A DNA stretch of 64,000 bases from Taibaiella helva (GTDB lineage: Bacteria > Bacteroidota > Bacteroidia > Chitinophagales > Chitinophagaceae), in assembly GCF_003545695.1 (NCBI RefSeq), contig NZ_QUZZ01000002.1, positions 124,001 to 188,000 of the forward strand, given 5' to 3'. Positions 51,985 to 60,808 of this stretch are shown piece after piece. Within the stretch, counting starts at the first letter, position 1. Every line of letters begins with the position of its first letter. The notes beneath the pieces are model-generated. The model was not told where the DNA came from, did not search any database, and worked only from the letters and a program-made list of their open reading frames with translations. The position numbers and the translations under genes were made by a program.

Positions 51985-52586
51985 TCTTCGTTTTCTCCGT
52001 CGTTTTTCCCCGGTCGTATCTGAAAAGTAAGCCGGTGGTAGCGGGTGTGCCCCAGCTCTCTCACCTTTTGCTTATGAAAAGGGGTAGGGTAGCCTTTATT
52101 CTCTTTCCAGTTGTAGGGGATAAATTCTTCGTGAAGGGTGCTCATGTAAGCATCCCGATGGGTCTTGGCGAGAATGCTGGCGGCGGCAATGCTGGCATAT
52201 TTGCCGTCGCCTTTGATCACACATTCGTGGGGAATGCCGAAATAAGGGGTGAAGCGGTTGCCGTCGATCAGCAGCAGCTCAGGAATAATGCGCAGCTGGT
52301 CGATAGCCAGGTGCATGGCTTTGAAAGAAGCCTTGAGGATATTGATGCGATCGATCTCTTCATTGTCCACAAAAGCCACCGCCCAGGACAAAGCTTTTTC
52401 TTCGATCACCGGCCGCAGCAGCTCCCTTTGCTCTTCCGTCAGCTGCTTGCTGTCGTTCAGCAGGGGATGGTGAAAATCCCGGGGCAGGATAACAGCGGCG
52501 GCCACTACCGGACCGGCGAGGCAGCCCCTGCCGGCTTCATCGCATCCGGCTTCTACAATATTCTTCTGGAAGAAAGGCAGCAGCAT
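51981..52586 (-). CDS. rnhB: Ribonuclease HII
   Basis: 201 residues. The active-site motif is [21 protein letters not shown], with D16 and E17, and later [10 protein letters not shown] and [21 protein letters not shown] complete the acidic cluster. It removes RNA from RNA/DNA hybrids and single ribonucleotides in DNA. Standard length and intact. Confidence 0.96.
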   Translation of the reverse strand: MLLPFFQKNIVEAGCDEAGRGCLAGPVVAAAVILPRDFHHPLLNDSKQLTEEQRELLRPVIEEKALSWAVAFVDNEEIDRINILKASFKAMHLAIDQLRIIPELLLIDGNRFTPYFGIPHECVIKGDGKYASIAAASILAKTHRDAYMSTLHEEFIPYNWKENKGYPTPFHKQKVRELGHTRYHRLTFQIRPGKNDGENED

Positions 52587-52650
52587 GGCCGCAAAAATAA
52601 CGCAAAAACCGCTGCCTGGCCGGCGCTATTTTTCCACGTCCGGAGATGGG

Positions 52651-53721
52651 CTATTTCGTCAATTTCCTTGGTGCTTCAAGCACTTTGTCGACCGGCTTGA
52701 TGGTCTTACGGGTCTTGTGATCGAGCGAAAAGCGACGGGCAACTGTGAGCCGGTAATTGCCCGTGCTGATCCGGTACATACCCTCGTTGTACGATCCGTC
52801 GGCGGTAACGGTGCTGTTGACCAGCGAAGCTGTGTAGATCCAGCGCCGGCTGTTGTAACCTACGGCGCCCCTGACCATAAAGTTGGGAGAGACGCTGATC
52901 TTATTTTTTTGTTCTGTTGACGTGGCCTCTTTCACAAAGTCGATGGGGATATTCACAGTGAGCGAGCCTGTGGCAAACCAGTTGCGTCTGTATACGAAGG
53001 TATAGGCGTAGCCGCCGCCCGGGCCGATGTTGAAGAAGCGCATGTGCTTAACATTACCCTGGGGGAACTCCTCGGCTACCTGCCGGGGCACCAGGAAGCT
53101 GTCGCTGTTAATCACCCCATAGTACACATCGCCGCCCAGCAGGAAGGTGCCGGCCGACTGGCATTGCCATTCGTTCTGGATCAACCCGGCGCGATAGGAG
53201 AACTTCCGGTTGTTGAAGGCATAATAGGCAGAGCCGCCCACCATACGTACCTTGAGATCGGGCCGGATATAGTAGCCCGGCACACCCGTGATGTAATTTT
53301 CCGGTGAGAGGTAATAACCTTTATAGAACTGGCCAAACAGGTCGATCACTACTTTGCGGCCATACAGATGCGCCTGGAGATCAAGGTAGCGGGTCTTGCC
53401 ACGCTCTTTACCGTCGCCGTTAAGCCCCGGGAAGCCATAGGCCAGGTTGAGGGAAAAAGAGCGGTAGGTAGCGCCGATACCCAGGTTGAGCGTTGTATTG
53501 GGGCGATAGCGGAAAGAAGATTTCCTGCTGTTGCCCGGTATCCGTATGCCGGTATATTTTTGAGAAAGATAGACCCTGCCGGTGATCTCCCTGTCGTATG
53601 CTTTAACATAAGCTGTATCGGTAGGCGATCGCTGCATAAGACCCTTCAGCAGCTGGGCGGAAGCGCAATAAGGTACAGTACAAAATACTCCTAATGTCAG
53701 CAACATTACGACTCCCTTCAT
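52651..53721 (-). CDS. DUF4421 outer-membrane protein
   Basis: 356 residues from the ATG at 53721, beginning a signal peptide (MKGVVMLLTLGVFCTVPYCASAQ). The conserved core matches DUF4421: ITGRVYLSQKYTGIRI, FRYRPNTTLNLGIGATYRSF, GKTRYLDLQAHLYGRKVVIDLF and YYLSPENY. Alternating hydrophobic strands imply an outer-membrane beta-barrel. Role unknown. The upstream frame to 53787 lacks a plausible start. Confidence 0.88.
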   Translation of the reverse strand: MKGVVMLLTLGVFCTVPYCASAQLLKGLMQRSPTDTAYVKAYDREITGRVYLSQKYTGIRIPGNSRKSSFRYRPNTTLNLGIGATYRSFSLNLAYGFPGLNGDGKERGKTRYLDLQAHLYGRKVVIDLFGQFYKGYYLSPENYITGVPGYYIRPDLKVRMVGGSAYYAFNNRKFSYRAGLIQNEWQCQSAGTFLLGGDVYYGVINSDSFLVPRQVAEEFPQGNVKHMRFFNIGPGGGYAYTFVYRRNWFATGSLTVNIPIDFVKEATSTEQKNKISVSPNFMVRGAVGYNSRRWIYTASLVNSTVTADGSYNEGMYRISTGNYRLTVARRFSLDHKTRKTIKPVDKVLEAPRKLTK

Positions 53722-53761
53722 GAAAAGGTCTTTTTCTATTCTAGAAAAATGAAAGCGCTGT

Positions 53762-54283
53762 CTACTTTGATCCCGGGTCCGGCTCAAAATCGAGCGATAC
53801 CGAGTTCATGCAAAACCGCTTGTAGGTAGGGGGCGGGCCATCGTCGAAAATGTGCCCCAGGTGCGACGCACAGCGGCCGCATAAGACTTCGGTGCGATGC
53901 ATGCCGTAGGAATTATCTTCCCGGTAGACTACGCTATTGGGCCTGATGGCTTCAAAAAAGCTGGGCCAGCCACAACTGCTGGCAAATTTGGCATCAGATT
54001 TGAACAGGGTATTTCCGCATACCGCACAATAATAGGTACCCCTGGTATCGCTGTCCCAGTACCGGCCGGTAAAAGCTCTTTCTGTGGCCTGTTCGCGGGC
54101 AACAGCATACAGGTCGGCAGGAAGAATCTTCTTCCATTCGCTGTTGGCTACCTTAAGGTGCGCGGTGTCCGTGCGGGAATAGTAGGGGTTGTTTTTATGG
54201 TTGTTTGTCATAGCTTGCTCTTGTGCAGCCCCTTTACAGGCTGGAAATAAAATCATAATAATAAAAAACAGGGTTAATCTCAT
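53762..54283 (-). CDS. msrB: Peptide-methionine (R)-S-oxide reductase, lipoprotein form
   Basis: 173 residues from the ATG at 54283. The signal peptide ends in lipobox FPAC (C16), so the enzyme is membrane-tethered outside the cytosol. The zinc site is C86-x-x-C89 and C135-x-x-C138; the catalytic Cys158 is in RFCMNSVSLDF, with the CGWPSF motif before it. It reduces the R-epimer of methionine sulfoxide in exported proteins. It is divergent from the porin-like gene, 37 bases between starts. Confidence 0.95.
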   Translation of the reverse strand: MRLTLFFIIMILFPACKGAAQEQAMTNNHKNNPYYSRTDTAHLKVANSEWKKILPADLYAVAREQATERAFTGRYWDSDTRGTYYCAVCGNTLFKSDAKFASSCGWPSFFEAIRPNSVVYREDNSYGMHRTEVLCGRCASHLGHIFDDGPPPTYKRFCMNSVSLDFEPDPGSK

Positions 54284-54292
54284 CTTAAATTT

Positions 54293-54300
54293 TAATTTTG
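54293..54300 (+). promoter_or_regulatory. -7 promoter element of the porin-like gene
   Basis: TAATTTTG, exact TAnnTTTG, 20 bases before the start at 54321. Its -33 part would lie inside the start of msrB. Confidence 0.4.
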
Positions 54301-54320
54301 CATTAATTAAACTCTGTCTT

Positions 54321-55049
54321 ATGAACAAAGTAGTTCTGCTTATATCCTTAACACTTTTGTCTACAACAACTTTCGCTCAGATAAAGTTCGGACCTGAGGC
54401 CGGCTTTTATGTGGGTATGCAATCCAGCAAAAGTACTATGGCTGGCGCCGGAAGAATGACCGTGAACAGCAAACCTGCTCCCGGCTTTTCCGGTGGCTTT
54501 GTTGCCGATCTCGGACTGATGAAAAATATGTATTTGCAAGGGGGTATTTTTTATTTTTTTGATAACATAAAATATGTGCATCGTGTCGATTTTAACCGGT
54601 ACGGAATCGGATCGGTCAAGCAGACCACTTTCTACAGAACAAATAGCCTGAGAGTGCCCTTGTATCTTACTTATAAATCAGGTTTTGAGGGTACGGGACG
54701 GTTTATTGCCGGTGCAGGTCCATATGTGTCCTATCTCTTTTCGGGCAATATAAGCGCCGATGTTCCGGTACTTACATACGGAACGGATCCGCAAAAAGTT
54801 TCGGGTTACGATTACCGGCACAGCAACAGGGACCTGCAATTTGGCAAAGATAGCACAGATGATCTGCAAAACTGGGATTATGGTGTTAATGCCTTCATCG
54901 GCTATGAGTCGAATGTTGGCCTTTACTTTAAGGCCGGTTTTGCCTATGGGCTGGGCAACCTGAGCCCGCTGAATACGGCCGATTCCAAGGTACGCAGCTG
55001 GGGAATGGGCATCTCAATCGGCTACCTGTTCGGGAAAGACAGTTGGTAA
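54321..55049 (+). CDS. Outer-membrane beta-barrel protein (PorT/OmpA-barrel type)
   Basis: 242 residues from the ATG at 54321, which opens a signal peptide (MNKVVLLISLTLLSTTTFAQ). Eight or so amphipathic strands follow: IKFGPEAGFYVGMQ, GFVADLGLMKNMYLQGGIFYF, LRVPLYLTYK, GAGPYVSYLFSG, VGLYFKAGFAYGLGNL and the final GMGISIGYLFGK. The pattern fits the outer-membrane beta-barrel domains of the PorT/OMP_b-brl group. No ligand can be predicted. A UUCG hairpin follows the gene. Confidence 0.85.
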   Translation: MNKVVLLISLTLLSTTTFAQIKFGPEAGFYVGMQSSKSTMAGAGRMTVNSKPAPGFSGGFVADLGLMKNMYLQGGIFYFFDNIKYVHRVDFNRYGIGSVKQTTFYRTNSLRVPLYLTYKSGFEGTGRFIAGAGPYVSYLFSGNISADVPVLTYGTDPQKVSGYDYRHSNRDLQFGKDSTDDLQNWDYGVNAFIGYESNVGLYFKAGFAYGLGNLSPLNTADSKVRSWGMGISIGYLFGKDSW

Positions 55050-55088
55050 GCGTGTGCTGATATACAAACGGAAATAATAGGTTAATGA

Positions 55089-55110
55089 GGCGTTTACTTC
55101 GGTAAACGCC
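55089..55110 (+). terminator. Terminator with UUCG tetraloop
   Basis: 9 bp perfect stem GGCGTTTAC/GTAAACGCC closed by TTCG, 39 bases after the barrel gene stop, followed by TTCTTCGTTT. Confidence 0.7.
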
Positions 55111-55133
55111 TTCTTCGTTTGTCGTTGCGGGCT

Positions 55134-55141
55134 TACCTTTG
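55134..55141 (+). promoter_or_regulatory. -7 promoter element of ctaA
   Basis: TACCTTTG, exact consensus, 33 bases before the ATG at 55175. Confidence 0.42.
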
Positions 55142-55174
55142 CGCAAAAATTGCGGCGATTTGAATACTTCCAGC

Positions 55175-56251
55175 ATGGTAACCGATGAGGCCTCGAAGCG
55201 CAGGCAGAAAAGAATAGCTCAGTGGCTGATCACCGGGGTAGTGATGATCATCATCCAGACCTTGCTGGGCGGCGTTACCCGGCTTACCGGCTCGGGCCTG
55301 TCTATTACAGAATGGGATGTGGTAACCGGCGCATTGCCACCGCTGAACCACGAAGCCTGGGTAAAGGAGTTCGCCAAATACCAGCAATCCCCGCAATACC
55401 ACTATCTCAACAGCGATTTTACCTTAAGCGATTTCAAAGCGATCTTTTTCTGGGAATGGTTTCATCGCCTTTGGGCACGGCTGATCGGTTTCGTGTTCGC
55501 TATCCCCTTTATTTATTTCCTGGTCAAAAAATACTTCAGCAAGGACATGGTGATGCCACTGGTCGCTTTGTTTATCCTGGGCGGTCTGCAGGGTGCTGTG
55601 GGCTGGATCATGGTGAAAAGCGGCCTCACCGGCGATGCGATCTATGTACGGCCGACAAAGCTGGCCATCCACTTTGTGCTGGCTATGGTGCTGGCTTGCT
55701 ATGTGCTGTGGTTTGCCCTGCAGCTGCTGATTCCCAGGCAGGAAAAGGTGCACCATCCGGCCTTGCGCAATCTTTATTATTTCACCTTCCTCGTATTGCT
55801 GCTTCAGCTGGTGTACGGCGCCCTGATGGCGGGTAACAAGGCAGCGACCGCTGCGGCGACCTGGCCGACGATCAATGGCAGCTGGATACCGGATGGCATG
55901 GGACAGGCCGCTTCGGGTCATCCCCTACTCGAAAACAAGATCACCATTCATTTCATTCACCGGGGCATAGCTTACCTGCTGGCCCTGCTCATCTTTGCGG
56001 CCGCTGTCATGGCTTACCGTAAGCGTTCCCGGAGCGCGGCCTTCCGTCGTTATCGCTGGCAGCCGGCGTTGCTGGTAGCGCTCCAGGTAATACTGGGCAT
56101 TTGCACCGTGCTGACCAGCGTTTCGATCGTTCCCAACTGCTGGGGCATCTTCGAAACCCTGGCCGAATTGCATCAGCTGATCGCAATGTTTTTATTGATG
56201 GCATTGGTCACCCAACTTTACCTGCTGAGCGGCAGGCGGGAGGCGGCATAA
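55175..56251 (+). CDS. ctaA: Heme A synthase (COX15/CtaA family)
   Basis: 358 residues from the ATG at 55175. Eight membrane helices with the four conserved His: FHRLWARLIG in the first half, LAIHFVLAM, then HFIHRGIAYL and ELHQLIAMF in the second. The start has GGVTRLTGSGLSITEWDVVTG, a COX15 signature. It oxidises heme O to heme A for terminal oxidases, so the organism probably has an aa3-type cytochrome oxidase. CtaB and the oxidase genes are not in the window. Confidence 0.94.
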   Translation: MVTDEASKRRQKRIAQWLITGVVMIIIQTLLGGVTRLTGSGLSITEWDVVTGALPPLNHEAWVKEFAKYQQSPQYHYLNSDFTLSDFKAIFFWEWFHRLWARLIGFVFAIPFIYFLVKKYFSKDMVMPLVALFILGGLQGAVGWIMVKSGLTGDAIYVRPTKLAIHFVLAMVLACYVLWFALQLLIPRQEKVHHPALRNLYYFTFLVLLLQLVYGALMAGNKAATAAATWPTINGSWIPDGMGQAASGHPLLENKITIHFIHRGIAYLLALLIFAAAVMAYRKRSRSAAFRRYRWQPALLVALQVILGICTVLTSVSIVPNCWGIFETLAELHQLIAMFLLMALVTQLYLLSGRREAA

Positions 56252-56261
56252 TAATGCCGGC

Positions 56262-58892
56262 TTAGAAAGTAAATGTATAGGTGAGCACACCGGAAACCGG
56301 GAGCAGCACCGTCCTGTCCAGCTGGTTGTTGTTATTCTTCGAGAAGTAATAAAAAGCATTGGACCTGTTGTACACGTTCAGCACGCTCAGGTTCCAGGTG
56401 CCGTGCAGGCGGGCAGTGTAGCGGTTAAGCCAGCTGATACCCACATCGAGCCGGTGGTAGGCACGTTGCTCGGTAGTGGCCGCATATTCCTTTACCAGTT
56501 CGGCATCATAAGACAGGTCTGAAGTACGGATAATCGGCACCGGGGCCCGTGGCTTGCTCTGGAAGGTGAAAACGCCGGAAAGCTCCAGCGTTTTGCTCAG
56601 CTTGTACAGCGCAACCAGGTTTAGATTGTGCCGGCGATCGTATTTATAAGGGAAGGTCAGCCCGTTGTTGATCTCGGGCAGTGTACGGTTACTCCAGGAC
56701 AGGGCATAGCTGAACCAGCCGGTAAAATTGCCTTTTGTCTTCCTCAGGGAAAATTCAATACCATAAGCCGCTCCTTTTCCTGTGGCTACTTCCTGGTCCC
56801 AGCTCGTGCTTCGCTTGGGATCCAGCGAGTCGACCAGGCGCAGCAGCAACAGCTCGGCTACGTCGTTGATCGCTTTATAGTACGATTCCACACTGAAATC
56901 CAGAACACTGCCCAGCGTACCGGAAAGGCCCAGGCTGAATTGATGCGATACCTGCGGCTTCAGCTTGTCGGTAGAGGGTATCCATACATCGATGGGCAGC
57001 GAGGTCTGGCTGGCCGAAAGCCGGTGGATGTTTTGCTGCATCTTTACGTAAGCGCCATACAGGTACCAGCCGGGATGTAGCTCATAGCGTACATTTACCC
57101 TTGGCTGAAGCGAAAGATAGCTCTTACCGTTTTGGCTGTAGCGGTTAAAGTGCAGGCCAGCCGAGGCTTTCCACCGGGGAGAAATATTGAAATGGTCTTC
57201 CACATACAATCCGCTTTCATTGCTGACCGAGTCACGGATGAGCTCTTCCTTTGCCGCCGGCGGGTTGGCAACAATAAAGGGGTCCTGGAGCACCCAGTCT
57301 TCTGTGAAGCGGTACGGCTCAAAGCTGTGATGGGTGTAATAGAGGCCGGCTTCTACCTCATGGTGGTTGCCCAGCTGGAAGCGGGCATCCCATTTGCCGC
57401 CGATATCGTATACACCGCTGGTCACCTTATCCCTGAGGCCGATCCAGTATTTCACATCCGGCTCCAGGATGCCTGGCATCTGTGCGTTGAAGTCGGTGCC
57501 TGCATCAAGCTTGTAGGCCGAGTACAACACGCTCAAATTGGTGGTCACGCGGGTGGAGTAGTCGTGGCGCCACCTGAGGCTGGCCGCCTGGTTTGTCGTT
57601 TTAAGCGAAATGCCGGTTGTTTGGTAAGCATCCCCGGCATAGAACGTATCGCTGTCCAGGTTAAACACATCCCTTGAGGTATAGCCGCTTAAGTACAGGT
57701 GGTCTTTTTCTGAAAAACGATGATGCAGCTTGACATTCATGTCCTGGAAGTGCAGCTTGACCCCGGGAGTGAACAAGCGGACATAAAGATCATGATAGCT
57801 TCTGCGCCCGGCGATCATGAAGGTCGTCTTGTTTTTAATGATGGGCCCTTCCAGCATCAGGTCGGAAGCAAAGGTACCCAGCGACAAGGCGCCATGCAGC
57901 TGTTTCGGATCGCCGTCTTTGAGGCCGACATCCCATACCGAAGAGATGCGGCCGCCATAGCGGGCGGGGAAAGCGCCTTTATAGATCTCGAGATCCTCCA
58001 CTGCATTGACGTTTACTGTCGAAACCAGGCCAAAAAGATGGGTGGCATTGAATACGTTGGCATTGTCGAGCAGCAGCAGGTTCTGGTCGGGTGCGCCGCC
58101 GCGTACGATAAGGGAGCCTGATCCGTCGTTGGCTTCCTGTATGCCCGGCGTGATCTTCAGCATACTGATCAGGTCGACATCACCGCAGAAACGGGGCAGG
58201 TAGAACAGGCGGTTGATCGGGGGGGATACCCTGCTTAAAGGGGATACGGGGATTACATCGTCGGGATCGCCAACCAGCACCGAATCCAGGGCTGATGGCG
58301 CCACATCCATGCGGATACGGATCAGGGGAGCGTCTGCGGCTTGCAGCACGATCTCTACAGGTTTATAGCTGAGGTAGCTCAGTCTTAATTTTAAGGTATC
58401 TGAAGCCGAGGTAAGGCTGAAATAGCCGTCCTGGTTGGTAAAGGTGCCGGTGCTTCTTTCTCCGGCCAGGGAAACGGCCACGCCTTTCAGCACTTCGCCG
58501 GTCTGCTTGTCTTCTATGACGCCATTGAACTGGTAGGTCATTCTTTTTGCAGACTGGCGCCCGAATGCGGGGCCGATAAGGATGACGTGATGCCGTTCTT
58601 CAAAAATATAGCCAGAGCCTTCGAACAAGCGCTCCAGGATCACTTTCAGCTTTTCTTTTTTGAAGGAGAGGGGCTTTACCGGGTAGGCCTGCAAGCCGCT
58701 GGTTTCGTAGGCAAAGGAGTAACCGGTAGCTTGCTGCAGCTGCATAACGCACTTATCCAGCCTGCCGGAGCTGAGGTCGATGGTCAACCGGGATTCCAGC
58801 AGCTGGGCATAAGTGTTTATTCCAGCGAAAACTAAAAGAAGAAAAAAAGCAAACCTGGAATAAATACGCCTTGTCAATCTCCTACATGCCAT
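56262..58892 (-). CDS. TonB-dependent receptor with STN and carboxypeptidase-like domains (FecA-type)
   Basis: 876 residues from the ATG at 58892. The order is: signal peptide (about 1-30), STN domain (about 35-100: LDKCVMQLQQATGYSFAYE) for signalling to the anti-sigma factor, CarboxypepD_reg domain (about 115-190: NGVIEDKQTGEVLKGVAVSL), plug (about 205-320: SLIVRGGAPDQNLLLLDNANVFN) and 22-strand barrel ending VSGVLTYTFTF with a terminal Phe. Together with the FecR and sigma genes upstream it forms a surface-signalling system. It imports a large ligand such as a siderophore, heme or oligosaccharide; no SusD partner is present, which argues for the metal/siderophore side. Confidence 0.92.
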   Translation of the reverse strand: MACRRLTRRIYSRFAFFLLLVFAGINTYAQLLESRLTIDLSSGRLDKCVMQLQQATGYSFAYETSGLQAYPVKPLSFKKEKLKVILERLFEGSGYIFEERHHVILIGPAFGRQSAKRMTYQFNGVIEDKQTGEVLKGVAVSLAGERSTGTFTNQDGYFSLTSASDTLKLRLSYLSYKPVEIVLQAADAPLIRIRMDVAPSALDSVLVGDPDDVIPVSPLSRVSPPINRLFYLPRFCGDVDLISMLKITPGIQEANDGSGSLIVRGGAPDQNLLLLDNANVFNATHLFGLVSTVNVNAVEDLEIYKGAFPARYGGRISSVWDVGLKDGDPKQLHGALSLGTFASDLMLEGPIIKNKTTFMIAGRRSYHDLYVRLFTPGVKLHFQDMNVKLHHRFSEKDHLYLSGYTSRDVFNLDSDTFYAGDAYQTTGISLKTTNQAASLRWRHDYSTRVTTNLSVLYSAYKLDAGTDFNAQMPGILEPDVKYWIGLRDKVTSGVYDIGGKWDARFQLGNHHEVEAGLYYTHHSFEPYRFTEDWVLQDPFIVANPPAAKEELIRDSVSNESGLYVEDHFNISPRWKASAGLHFNRYSQNGKSYLSLQPRVNVRYELHPGWYLYGAYVKMQQNIHRLSASQTSLPIDVWIPSTDKLKPQVSHQFSLGLSGTLGSVLDFSVESYYKAINDVAELLLLRLVDSLDPKRSTSWDQEVATGKGAAYGIEFSLRKTKGNFTGWFSYALSWSNRTLPEINNGLTFPYKYDRRHNLNLVALYKLSKTLELSGVFTFQSKPRAPVPIIRTSDLSYDAELVKEYAATTEQRAYHRLDVGISWLNRYTARLHGTWNLSVLNVYNRSNAFYYFSKNNNNQLDRTVLLPVSGVLTYTFTF

Positions 58893-58927
58893 CCACAATT
58901 TAATAACCGCTTATACCGGTAATGTAT

Positions 58928-59926
58928 CTATTTTTCTGTTACACTGACCTCGTTGCCCTTTTTATCGAAGCGCAACCTGCTCATCACCCTGAGCATGTCC
59001 AGTACCTGTTCGCCCGAAAGCTCTCTTGAGAAGCTCATGCTGAAGCGATACTGGATCATTTGTCCGGGATCATAGACCAGATGAAGTCTGTAAATAGTTT
59101 GCAATATAACAGATAATTCATTTAATGATACATTGTTGAGGTAAATTGTGCTGTTATTTTTCCACTCATTTACTTCTTCGGGTAGGTATTTGCCTTTTTC
59201 AAAGGTGTGGAAGCGGCAGGAATAAGAGAGTCTTTCGCCGGGAAGCAGTATGCTCAGGCCCTTTTTATTTTCTTCTACCTGGACACGGCCGGTGATCACG
59301 CTTACTTTGATATGCTGGGTATTTTTTCTTACATCGACCACAAATGAGGTGCCGAGCACCTTTACAGACAGGGCCTGTGGCGTGGTGACGGTAAAGGGCG
59401 CTTTTTCATTATGACGTACGGAGAAATAGGCAAGGCCATCGAGCGCAACGCTGCGGGAGCCTTTGGGAAAATGTTCGGGAAAACGAAGCGTGCTGCCGCC
59501 GGCCAGCCATACTACTGAGCTGTCGGGAAGGGTAACCGGTAGTTTTTGTATCCCGGCGGGTGCGGTAATGGTCAGGAGCTGCGGCGCCGGTTCGCGGGAG
59601 AGGAAATAGTAGGCCAGCACAGAAACGCAGAGCAATGCTGCCGCAGCGATACCTACAGTCCAGCGGTTTTTGCGGCGTAGCGGCTGAACCGTAGCGGGTA
59701 TAGCTGCCGGCGTTTCCCTGCCCTCTTTGATCGTCCGGAAGATCGCATCGCGCATGCCGGTCCTGATGTCTTCTTTCTCCTCTTCCGAAGTAAAGGTAAG
59801 TTCATTAATGGCCGGTACTTCGTCGAACCATTGGGACAACATTGCTTCTTCGGCCGGGGTAGCGGTGCCCTGCCGGTGTTTTTCAATAAGCTGAAGCAAC
59901 TGTTGTTTGTTTGTTATACTAGTCAT
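58928..59926 (-). CDS. FecR-family anti-sigma factor
   Basis: 332 residues from the ATG at 59926. A cytosolic N-terminal part (about 1-85) with an acidic helix would hold the sigma factor. A membrane helix lies near 90-109 (WTVGIAAAALLCVSVLAYYFL). The periplasmic FecR domain follows: VTLPDSSVVWLAGGSTLRFPEHF, RSVALDGLAYFSVRH and VLGTSFVVDVR. The C-terminal DUF4974-like domain (about 250-332: TIYLNNVSLNELSVILQTIYRL) contacts the receptor STN domain. 35 bases separate it from the receptor start and 80 from the sigma stop, one operon. Confidence 0.93.
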   Translation of the reverse strand: MTSITNKQQLLQLIEKHRQGTATPAEEAMLSQWFDEVPAINELTFTSEEEKEDIRTGMRDAIFRTIKEGRETPAAIPATVQPLRRKNRWTVGIAAAALLCVSVLAYYFLSREPAPQLLTITAPAGIQKLPVTLPDSSVVWLAGGSTLRFPEHFPKGSRSVALDGLAYFSVRHNEKAPFTVTTPQALSVKVLGTSFVVDVRKNTQHIKVSVITGRVQVEENKKGLSILLPGERLSYSCRFHTFEKGKYLPEEVNEWKNNSTIYLNNVSLNELSVILQTIYRLHLVYDPGQMIQYRFSMSFSRELSGEQVLDMLRVMSRLRFDKKGNEVSVTEK

Positions 59927-60006
59927 GATTGTTGTTAAGGGCACGATAACCCTTTATTTAGGTGTTGGCCGTATTGCATTAAAGACAGTGCGGCGCACAC
60001 GGGGTA

Positions 60007-60600
60007 CTATATTAATATTTTGCCAAAAAAAGAGACGACAGCGAAGAACAGCGATAACAGACGGTAATGCTCCAGCCCGCCGCGGATCTTTTTTAGTGCG
60101 TTACCTAATTGATTTTTAACGGTTTGTTCCGATAAGGACAGCTGGTCGGCCACCTGGGCGATCGACATGCCCTGCTCTTTGTTTAGCAGATAGATCTCCT
60201 TCATACGGGGAGGCAGCTTGCCGATCTCTTCCTGGTAAAGCCTTCTCAGCTCCCGTTCATTGTTCAGGTCTTCTGAGTGGGTTTCCTTTTCGATAGCGCT
60301 CCTGGCTGCATCATAATGTTTCCGTTTGGTATTGACCGACCGGATATGATTCAGCACACGGTTCCTCACGGCTACTTTCAGGTAGCCCTCGGCGGTTTCC
60401 CGGATGTCGATCTTATCCCTTTTGTCCCAAAGGTCGATAAACAGTTCCTGGACGATATCCTTCGCCGTTTCCTGCTCGAGCAGGTGCCAGTAGCAAAGCG
60501 TGTAGAACTTTTCCCAGTACCGGTTATACAAGGCTTCGAATGCCATCGCGTTGTCCTGCCGTACAAGCGCCCAGAGTTCGATATCAGAATATGAATTCAA
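60007..60600 (-). CDS. RNA polymerase sigma-70 factor, ECF/FecI-like
   Basis: 197 residues. Region 2 (AFEALYNRYWEKFYTLCYWHL, then DIVQELFIDLWDKR) and region 4 (GMSIAQVADQLSLSEQTVKNQLGNALKKIR) are complete. A hydrophobic C-terminal tail (LLSLFFAVVSFFGKILI) is common in Bacteroidota FecI-like factors. It should direct transcription of the fecR-receptor genes downstream on release by FecR. First gene of the operon. Confidence 0.94.
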   Translation of the reverse strand: MNSYSDIELWALVRQDNAMAFEALYNRYWEKFYTLCYWHLLEQETAKDIVQELFIDLWDKRDKIDIRETAEGYLKVAVRNRVLNHIRSVNTKRKHYDAARSAIEKETHSEDLNNERELRRLYQEEIGKLPPRMKEIYLLNKEQGMSIAQVADQLSLSEQTVKNQLGNALKKIRGGLEHYRLLSLFFAVVSFFGKILI

Positions 60601-60808
60601 TAGTGACGGTAAAATATTGGTTTAGAGATCGGGCCCTTGCTGTTTCGCATGCTGGACACAGCTCAGGCAAGGCGGTACTATGTTTGCCCTGTTAATTTAT
60701 AGTACAGGCAAGTTTTTGCTAATGTAGATAAAATTATGAATAACTATAGTACTCCTTTTTTCTCTTTGTGTCTCCTTTGATTGAACCCCGGCTCCCCGGT
60801 TTTTGCTT

